From Saccoglossus kowalevskii (lineage: Eukaryota; Hemichordata; Enteropneusta; Harrimaniidae): a DNA stretch of 41,995 nucleotides. The DNA lies in contig NW_003121744.1 in the NCBI RefSeq assembly GCF_000003605.2, positions 1 to 41,995 of the forward strand, written 5' to 3'. The first letter of the stretch is position 1. Each line of letters begins with the position of its first letter. A model generated the notes under the pieces. It was not told the origin of the DNA and searched no databases. It was given only the letters and a program-made list of their open reading frames with translations. Below, in pieces: positions 35,225-41,995 of the stretch. Both the position numbers and the translations under genes were made by a program.

Positions 35225-36267
35225 CAGTAATTGTGTATTAAAAACAGGCTCAGTCTGTACTGATGATTCATACAGTTGTAGTCTGTAATGGCGTATTATG
35301 CACAATGTCATCTGTAATTGTGTAACATGACCATTCAGTGCTTGTGTATTTCAAACAGGCATAGTCTTTACTGATGATTCATACAGTTGCAGTCCGTAAT
35401 GGCATATCATGCACAATGTTATCTGTACTTGTGTAACAAAACCATTCAGTACATGTGTATTTCAAACAGGCACAGTCTGTACTGATGATTCATACAGTTG
35501 TAGCCTGTAATGGCGTATCATGCACAATGTCATCTGTACTTGTGTAACATGACCTTTCAGTACACGTGTATTTCAAACAGGCATAGTCTGTACTGATGAT
35601 TCATACAGTTGTAGTCTGTAATGGCGTATCTTGCACAATGTTATTTGTACTTGTGTAACATGACCATTCAGTACTTGTGTATTATAAACAGGCACAATCT
35701 GTACTGATGATTTATACAGTTGTAGTCTGTAATGGCATATCATGCACAATGTTATCTATACTTGTGTAACATGAACATTCAGTACATGTGGTGTATTTCA
35801 AACAGGCACAGTCTGTACTGATGATTCATACAGTCGTAGTCTGTATTGGCGTATCATGCACAATGTTGCCCGTACTTGTGTAACATGACCATTCAGTACT
35901 TGTGTATTAAAAACAGGCACAATCTGTACTGATGATTTATACAGTTGTAGTCTGTAATGGCATATCATGCACAATGTTATCTGTACTTGTGTAACAAGAC
36001 CATTCAGTACATGTGTATTTCAAACAGGCACAGTCTGTACTGATGATTCATACAGTTGTAGTCTGTAATGGCGTATCATGCACAATGTTATAAGTACTTG
36101 TGTAACATGACCATTCAGTACTTGTGTATTATAAACAGGCACAATCTGTACTGATGATTTATACAGTTGTAGTCTGTAATGGCATATCATGCACAATGTT
36201 ATCTATACTTGTGTAACATGAACATTCAGTACATGTGGTGTATTTCAAACAGGCACAGTCTGTACTG
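35225..36267 (+). repeat. Cassette C, copy 3
   Basis: Full copy aligned with 19533-20575 at offset 15,692, without net indel at markers up to GTGTATTTC (36239). Private changes include GTCTGTATTGGCG near 35838. It follows monomers with GTATTTCCAACAGG, GTAAAATGACC and ATCAAGCAC/GTTAACTG, the last pair also present at 38529 and 40313. Confidence 0.86.
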
Positions 36268-36318
36268 ATGATTCATAAAGTTGTAGTCTGTAATGGCGTA
36301 TCATGCACAATGTTATCT

Positions 36319-36915
36319 GTACTTGTGTAACATGCCCATTCAGTACATGTGTATTTCAAATAGGCACAGTCTGTACTGATGATTCATACAGTTGTAGTCT
36401 GTAATGGCATATCATGTACAATGTTGTCCGTACTTGTGTAACATAACCATTCAGTACATGTGTATTTCAAACAGGCACAGTCTGTACCGATTATTCATAC
36501 AGTTGTAGTCTGTAATGGCGTATCATGCACAATGTTATCTATACTTGTGTAACATGAACATTCAGTACATGTGATGTATTTCAAACAGGCACAGTCTGTA
36601 CTGATGATTCATACAGTTGTAGTCTGTAATGGCGTATCATGCACAATGTTATTTGTACTAGTGTAACATGCCCATTCAGTACATGTGTATTTCAAACAGG
36701 CTCAGTATGTACCGATTATTCATACAGTTGTAGTCTGTAATGGCATATCATGCACAATGTTATCTGTACACTTGTGTAACAAGACCATTCAGTACATGTG
36801 TATTTCAACAGGCACAGTCTGTACTGATGATTCATACAGTGTTCTCTGTAATGGCGTATCATGCACAATGTTTAAGTACTTGTGTAACAAGACCATTCAG
36901 TACATGTGTATTTCA
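36319..36915 (+). repeat. Block paired with 34421-35020, with clustered 1-bp losses
   Basis: Same tags as its partner. Between about 36800 and 36876 it lacks one base at each of three short runs: TTTCAACAGG, CAGTGTTCTC and AATGTTTAAG. These losses open two overlapping plus-strand reading frames (36685-36936 and 36740-36961) of satellite translation, which are not gene candidates. Homopolymer losses like these can be true or base-calling errors. Confidence 0.85.
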
Positions 36916-36984
36916 AACAGGCATAGTCTGTACTGATGATTCATACAGTTGTAGTATGTAATGCCGTATCATGCACAATGTTAT

Positions 36985-37030
36985 CCGTACTTGTGCATGA
37001 CCATTCAGTACAAGTCATGTGTATTTCAAA
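36985..37030 (+). repeat. Odd monomer with a 3-bp loss and a 5-bp gain
   Basis: CTTGTGCATGACC (loss of TAA-equivalent bases, as near 20967) is followed within about 20 bases by CAGTACAAGTCATGTG, where other monomers have CAGTACATGTG. The extra bases could come from slippage involving ACTTG/CAAGT, since CAAGT is the reverse complement of ACTTG found at this site in sister monomers. It is the only 5-bp gain of this sort that I found. Confidence 0.75.
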
Positions 37031-37232
37031 CAGGCATAGTCTGTACTGATGATTCATACAGTTGTAGTATGTAATGCCGTATCATGCACAATGTTATCCG
37101 TACTTGTGTAACATAACCATTCAGTACTTGCATATTTCGAACAGGCACAGTCTGTACTGGTGATTCATACAGTTGTAGTCTGTAATGGCGTATCATGCAC
37201 AATGTTGCCCGTACTTGTGTAACATGACCATT

Positions 37233-37486
37233 CAGTAATTGTGTATTAAAAACAGGCTCAGTCTGTACTGATGATTCATACAGTTGTAGTCTGTAATGGC
37301 GTATTATGCACAATGTCATCTGTAATTGTGTAACATGACCATTCAGTGCTTGTGTATTTCAAACAGGCATAGTCTTTACTGATGATTCATACAGTTGTAG
37401 TCCGTAATGGCATATCATGCACAATGTTATTTGTACTTGTGTAACAAAACCATTCAGTACATGTGTATTTCAAACAGGCATAGTCT
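37233..37486 (+). repeat. Cassette C, copy with one monomer missing
   Basis: CAGTAATTG/GGCTCAG, GTATTATG/GTCATCTG, CATAGTCTTT, CAGTCCG and AACAAAACC are present. The CTTTCAGTACACG monomer expected next is absent: AACAAAACC is joined directly to CATAGTCTG and GCGTATCTTGC (37521). A clean single-monomer deletion relative to the other copies. The left flank 37026-37232 matches 10287-10493. Confidence 0.82.
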
Positions 37487-39248
37487 GTACTGATGATTCA
37501 TACAGTTGTAGTCTGTAATGGCGTATCTTGCACAATGTTATTTGTACTTGTGTAACATGCTCATTCAGTACATGTGTATTTCAAATAGGCACAGTCTGTA
37601 CTGAAGATTCGTACTGTTGCAGTCTGTCATGGCATATCATGCACAATGTTATCCGTACTTGTGTAACATAACCATTCAGTACATGTGTATTTCAAACAGG
37701 CACAGTCTGTACTGATGATTCATACAGTTGTAGTCTGTAATGGCATATCATGCACAATGATATCCGTACTGTGTAACATGACCATTCAGTACTTGTGTAT
37801 TTCAAACAGGCTCAGTATGTACTGATGATTCATACAGTTGTAGTCTGCAATGGCGTAACATGCACAATGTTATTTGTACTTGTGTAACATGCCCATTCAG
37901 TACATGTGTATTTCAAATAGGCACAGTCTGTACTGATGATTCGTACTGTTGCAGTCTGTCATGGCATATCATGCACAATGTTATCCGTACTTGTGTAACA
38001 TAACCATTCAGTACATGTGTATTTCAAACAGGCACAGTCTGTATCGATTATTCATACAGTTGTAGTCTGTAATGGCGTATCATGCACAATGTTATCTATA
38101 CTTGTGTAACATGAACATTCAGTACATGTGATGTATTTCAAACAGGCACAGTCTGTACTGATGATTCATACAGTTGTAGTCTGTAATGGCGTATTATGCA
38201 CAATGTTGCCCGTACTTCAGTAACATAACCATTCAGTACTTGTGTATTAAAAACAGGCACAATCTGTGCTGATGATTTATAAACTTTTAGTCTGTAATGG
38301 CATATCATGCACAATGTTATCCGTACTTGTGTAACAAGACCATTCAGTACATGTGTATTTCAAACAGGCGTAGTCTGTGCTGATCATTCATGCAGTTGTA
38401 GTCTGTAATGGCGTATCATGCACAATGTTATAAGTACTTGTGTAACATGACCATTCAGTACATGTGTATTTCAAACAGGCATAGTCTGTACTGATGATTC
38501 ATACAGTTGTAGTCTGTAATGGCGTATCAAGCACAATGTTAACTGTACTTGTGTAACATGACCATTCTGTACTTGTGTATTTCAAACAGGCACAGGCTGT
38601 ACTGATGATTCGTACTGTTGCAGTCTGTCATGGCATATCATGCACAATGTTGTCCGTACTTGTGTAACATAACCATTAAGTACATGTGTATTTCAAACAG
38701 GCACAGTCTATACTGATTATTCATACAGTTGTAGTCTGTAATGGCGTATCATGCACAATGTTATCTATACTTGTGTAACATGAACATTCAGTACATGTGG
38801 TGTATTTCAAACAGGCACAGTCTGTACTGATGATTCATACAGTTGTAGTCTGTAATGGCGTATCATGCACAATGTTGCCCGTACTTGTGTAACATGAACA
38901 TTCAGTACATGTGGTGTATTTCAAACAGGCACAGTCCGTACTGATGATTCATACAGTTGTAGTCTGTAATGGCATATCATGCACAATGTTATCTGTACTT
39001 GTGTAACAAGACCATTCAGTACATGTGTATTTCAAACAGGCATAGTCTGTGCTGATCATTCATGCAGTTGTAGTCTTTAATGGCGTATCATGCACAATGT
39101 TATAAGTACTTGTGTAACATGACCATTCAGTACATGTGTATTTCAAACAGGCATAGTCTGTACTGATGATTCATACAGTTGTAGTATGTAATGCCGTATC
39201 ATGCACAATGTTATCCGTACTTGTGTAACATGACCATTCAGTACTTGT
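37487..39248 (+). repeat. 1,784-bp higher-order unit (16 monomers), copy 1
   Basis: Repeated at 39271-41032 with a constant offset of 1,784 (GCGTATCTTGC at 37521 and 39305; CTTCAGTAACATAACC and TATGTAATGCCG also in register). The length equals 16 x 111 plus three 3-bp gains minus one base in CCGTACTGTGTAAC. Tags: CTGAAGATTCG, AATGATATCC, GGCTCAGTATG, GTATCGATTATTC, GTGATGTATTTC, AAACTTTTAG, GGCGTAGTCTG, GTTAACTG and CACAGGCTG. Confidence 0.92.
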
Positions 39249-39270
39249 GTAATTCAAACAGGCTCAGTAT

Positions 39271-41032
39271 GTACTGATGATTCATACAGTTGTAGTCTGT
39301 AATGGCGTATCTTGCACAATGTTATTTGTACTTGTGTAACATGCTCATTCAGTACATGTGTATTTCAAATAGGCACAGTCTGTACTGAAGATTCGTACTG
39401 TTGCAGTCTGTCATGGCATATCATGCACAATGTTATCCGTACTTGTGTAACATAACCATTCAGTACATGTGTATTTCAAACAGGCACAGTCTGTACTGAT
39501 GATTCATACAGTTGTAGTCTGTAATGGCATATCATGCACAATGATATCCGTACTGTGTAACATGACCATTCAGTACTTGTGTATTTCAAACAGGCTCAGT
39601 ATGTACTGATGATTCATACAGTTGTAGTCTGTAATGGCGTATCATGCACAATGTTATTTGTACTTGTGTAACATGCCCATTCAGTACATGTGTATTTCAA
39701 ATAGGCACAGTCTGTACTGATGATTCGTACTGTTGCAGTCTGTCATGGCATATCATGCACAATGTTATCCGTACTTGTGTAACATAACCATTCAGTACAT
39801 GTGTATTTCAAACAGGCACAGTCTGTATCGATTATTCATACAGTTGTAGTCTGTAATGGCGTATCATGCACAATGTTATCTATACTTGTGTAACATGAAC
39901 ATTCAGTACATGTGATGTATTTCAAACAGGCACAGTCTGTACTGATGATTCATACAGTTGTAGTCTGTAATGGCGTATTATGCACAATGTTGCCCGTACT
40001 TCAGTAACATAACCATTCAGTACTTGTGTATTAAAAACAGGCACAATCTGTGCTGATGATTTATAAACTTTTAGTCTGTAATGGCATATCATGCACAATG
40101 TTATCCGTACTTGTGTAACAAGACCATTCAGTACATGTGTATTTCAAACAGGCGTAGTCTGTGCTGATCATTCATGCAGTTGTAGTCTGTAATGGCGTAT
40201 CATGCACAATGTTATAAGTACTTGTGTAACATGACCATTCAGTACATGTGTATTTCAAACAGGCATAGTCTGTACTGATGATTCATACAGTTGTAGTCTG
40301 TAATGGCGTATCAAGCACAATGTTAACTGTACTTGTGTAACATGACCATTCTGTACTTGTGTATTTCAAACAGGCACAGGCTGTACTGATGATTCGTACT
40401 GTTGCAGTCTGTCATGGCATATCATGCACAATGTTGTCCGTACTTGTGTAACATAACCATTCAGTACATGTGTATTTCAAACAGGCACAGTCTGTACTGA
40501 TGATTCATACAGTTGTAGTCTGTAATGGCGTATCATGCACAATGTTATCTATACTTGTGTAACATGAACATTCAGTACATGTGGTGTATTTCAAACAGGC
40601 ACAGTCTGTACTGATGATTCATACAGTTGTAGTCTGTAATGGCGTATCATGCACAATGTTGCCCGTACTTGTGTAACATGAACATTCAGTACATGTGGTG
40701 TATTTCAAACAGGCACAGTCCGTACTGATGATTCATACAGTTGTAGTCTGTAATGGCATATCATGCACAATGTTATCTGTACTTGTGTAACAAGACCATT
40801 CAGTACATGTGTATTTCAAACAGGCATAGTCTGTGCTGATCATTCATGCAGTTGTAGTCTTTAATGGCGTATCATGCACAATGTTAAAAGTACTTGTGTA
40901 ACATGACCATTCAGTACATGTGTATTTCAAACAGGCATAGTCTGTACTGATGATTCATACAGTTGTAGTATGTAATGCCGTATCATGCACAATGTTATCC
41001 GTACTTGTGTAACATGACCATTCAGTACTTGC
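39271..41032 (+). repeat. 1,784-bp higher-order unit (16 monomers), copy 2
   Basis: Near-identical to 37487-39248. Differences seen by eye are few: TAATGGCGTATC versus CAATGGCGTAAC near 39630, CATTCAG versus CATTAAG near 40457, GTACTGATGATTC versus ATACTGATTATTC near 40494, and GTTAAAAG versus GTTATAAG near 40885. It ends where GCATCTTTCGAACAGG replaces GTGTAATTCAAACAGG, and passes into another cassette C copy. Confidence 0.92.
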
Positions 41033-41133
41033 ATCTTTCGAACAGGCACAGTCTGTACTGGTGATTCATACAGTTGTAGTCTGTAATGGCATATCATGCA
41101 CAATGTTCCCCGTACTTGTGTAACATGACCATT

Positions 41134-41660
41134 CAGTAATTGTGTATTAAAAACAGGCTCAGTCTGTACTGATGATTCATACAGTTGTAGTCTGTAATGG
41201 CGTATCATGCACAATGTTTCCCGTACTTGTGTAACATGACCATTCAGTAATTGTGTATTAAAAACAGGCTCAGTCTGTACTGATGATTCATACAGTTGTA
41301 GTCTGTAATGGCGTATTATGCACAATGTCATCTGTAATAGTGTAACATGACCATTCAGTGCCTGTGTATTTCAAACAGGCATAGTCTTTACTGATGATTC
41401 ATACAGTTGTAGTCCGTAATGGCATATCATGCACAATGTTATTTGTACTTGTGTAACAAAACCATTCAGTACATGTGTATTTCAAACAGGCACAGTCTGT
41501 ACTGATGATTCATACAGTTGTAGTCTGTAATGGCGTATCATGCACAATGTCATCTGTACTTGTGTAACATGACCTTTCAGTACACGTGTATTTCAAACAG
41601 GCATAGTCTGTACTGATGATTCATACAGTTGTAGTCTGTAATGGCGTATCTTGCACAATG
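41134..41660 (+). repeat. Cassette C, last copy, first monomer doubled
   Basis: CAGTAATTGTGTATTAAAAAC/GGCTCAG occurs at 41134 and again at 41245, 111 bp apart, each preceded by GTTCCCCG or GTTTCCCG. This is a recent one-monomer duplication. The series then follows cassette C through CTTTCAGTACACG (41574) to ATCTTGCAC (41647). Together with its left flank it matches 10181-10920 plus one monomer. A 134-codon minus-strand reading frame (40927-41331) here is only satellite translation. Confidence 0.85.
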
Positions 41661-41995
41661 TTATTTGTACTTGTGTAACATGCCCATTCAGTACATGTGT
41701 ATTTCAAATAGGCACAGTCTGTACTGATGATTCGTACTGTTGCAGTCTGTCATGGCATATCATGCACAATGTTATCCGTACTTGTGTAACATAACCATTC
41801 AGTACATGTGTATTTCAAACAGGCACAGTCTGTACTGATGATTCATACAGTTGTAGTTTGTAATGGCGTATCATGCACAATGTTATCTGTACTTGTGTAA
41901 CATGCCCATTCAGTACATGTGTATTTCAAATACGCACAGTCTGTACTGATTATTCATACAGTTGTAGTTTGTAATGGCGTATCATGCACAATGTT
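41661..41995 (+). repeat. Terminal monomers at the window edge
   Basis: AAATAGG/GATTCGTACTGTTGCAG, GTTATCCG/ATAACC, GTTTGTAATGG and AAATACGCAC/ACTGATTATTC monomers. The window stops inside a monomer at CACAATGTT, so the array continues to the right. Confidence 0.85.

Larger units (their letters stand above)
1..41995 (+). repeat. Continuous 111-bp satellite DNA array filling the window
   Basis: Every line of the window aligns to one monomer of about 111 bp, read on the plus strand from GTACTGATGATTCATACAG through TCTGTAATGG, ATCATGCACAATGTT, TTGTGTAACATGACCATTCA and AACAGGCACAGTCT. About 378 monomers are expected from 41,995/111. All are head-to-tail; I saw no inversion, no interruption by a transposon and no unique sequence. 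Both edges fall inside a monomer, so the array continues outside. Variation is concentrated at a few positions: GGCG/GGCA, the bases after GTT, ACTTG/ACATG, and TTTC, TTAA, TTAT, TTAC or TTTCG before AACAGG. Known behaviour of satellite DNA (unequal crossover, gene conversion) explains the structure. A centromeric or pericentromeric site is inferred, not shown. I do not recognise the family or the species. Confidence 0.98.

Noticed and set aside
34907-35311. 134-codon minus-strand reading frame of 37-residue repeats (also 40927-41331, and about 40 shorter ones)
   Set aside because: 111 is 3 x 37, so any run of monomers without a stop stays open. The frame is closed wherever a monomer has TTTCAAAC (TGA on the minus strand) and open only in TTAAAAAC-type monomers. 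Frames start and stop with satellite variants, shift at 1-bp indels, and have no flanking gene signals. Not a repeat-protein gene.
1-41995. CRISPR array
   Set aside because: There is no repeat-spacer alternation; the whole 111-bp unit is repeated and varies by point changes. No cas genes.
1-41995. Telomeric or simple microsatellite content
   Set aside because: No TTAGGG-like tracts or long mono-, di- or trinucleotide runs; the longest runs are about five A.
1-41995. Tandem copies of a transposon, LTR element or retrovirus-like fossil
   Set aside because: No terminal repeats, target-site duplications, poly-A tails or recognisable enzyme domains in any frame. The sequence is satellite from end to end.
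1-41995. tRNA or rRNA genes (for example 5S clusters)
   Set aside because: The monomer has no cloverleaf, no A/B box pair and no resemblance to 5S rRNA; its length also misses 5S rRNA (about 120 nt) and its conserved boxes.

Overview
The whole 41,995-base window is one uninterrupted satellite DNA array. It is built from a tandem repeat of about 111 bp, with roughly 375-380 monomers, all in the same orientation. I found no host gene, RNA gene, transposon, CRISPR array or unique sequence. Both window edges lie inside the repeat, so the true array is longer. A eukaryotic heterochromatic, centromeric or pericentromeric locus from a long-read assembly is the natural reading. The species and chromosome cannot be read from the sequence, because I do not recognise the monomer family. 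The type monomer is about 38% G+C.

Monomers differ at a limited set of positions, and linked combinations of these variants let blocks be matched by eye. The order of monomer variants repeats at higher scales. Near-identical higher-order units are 1,322 bp (12 monomers, 1931-4574), 669 bp (6 monomers, 5008-6345), 1,112 bp (10 monomers, 8456-10005), 1,451 bp (13 monomers, 11565-18003), 1,784 bp (16 monomers, 37487-41032), and 225-bp and 221-bp dimers (18796-19263, 26433-27020, 28550-29085). Block copies also sit kilobases apart: 1-1935 with 5648-7362; 7446-9578 with 13354-15597; 22690-23488 with 25250-26048 and 27141-27634; 10494-11536 with 19533-20575 and 35225-36267; and 8473-9248 with 31303-32078. 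All unit lengths equal n x 111 plus small counted indels: +3 in 114-bp monomers, -1 in 110-bp monomers, -8 in 103-bp monomers.

The layout is as follows. From 1 to 7.4 kb is a duplicated module with an internal 12-mer duplication. From 7.4 to 18.0 kb are the 13-mer units and an older 2.1-kb module. From 18 to 21.5 kb are dimer expansions and one copy of a 1.04-kb cassette. From 21.5 to 29.5 kb is a more mixed region with several short tandem expansions. From 29.5 to 32.6 kb is a mosaic of modules seen at 7.4-9.2 kb, with a visible recombination joint. From 32.6 kb to the end are repeated cassette copies and a 16-mer tandem duplication.

Two points go beyond ordinary satellite description. First, the monomer looks like a degenerate fourfold repeat of an ancestral unit of about 28 bp. 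Second, most recurrent variant positions are CG versus TG or CA pairs, as expected if the array is or was cytosine-methylated. Open reading frames in the window (up to 134 codons, mostly minus strand) arise because 111 is divisible by 3. They are not supported as genes. I see no undescribed coding system here; the interest lies in the array's fine structure and recombination history.
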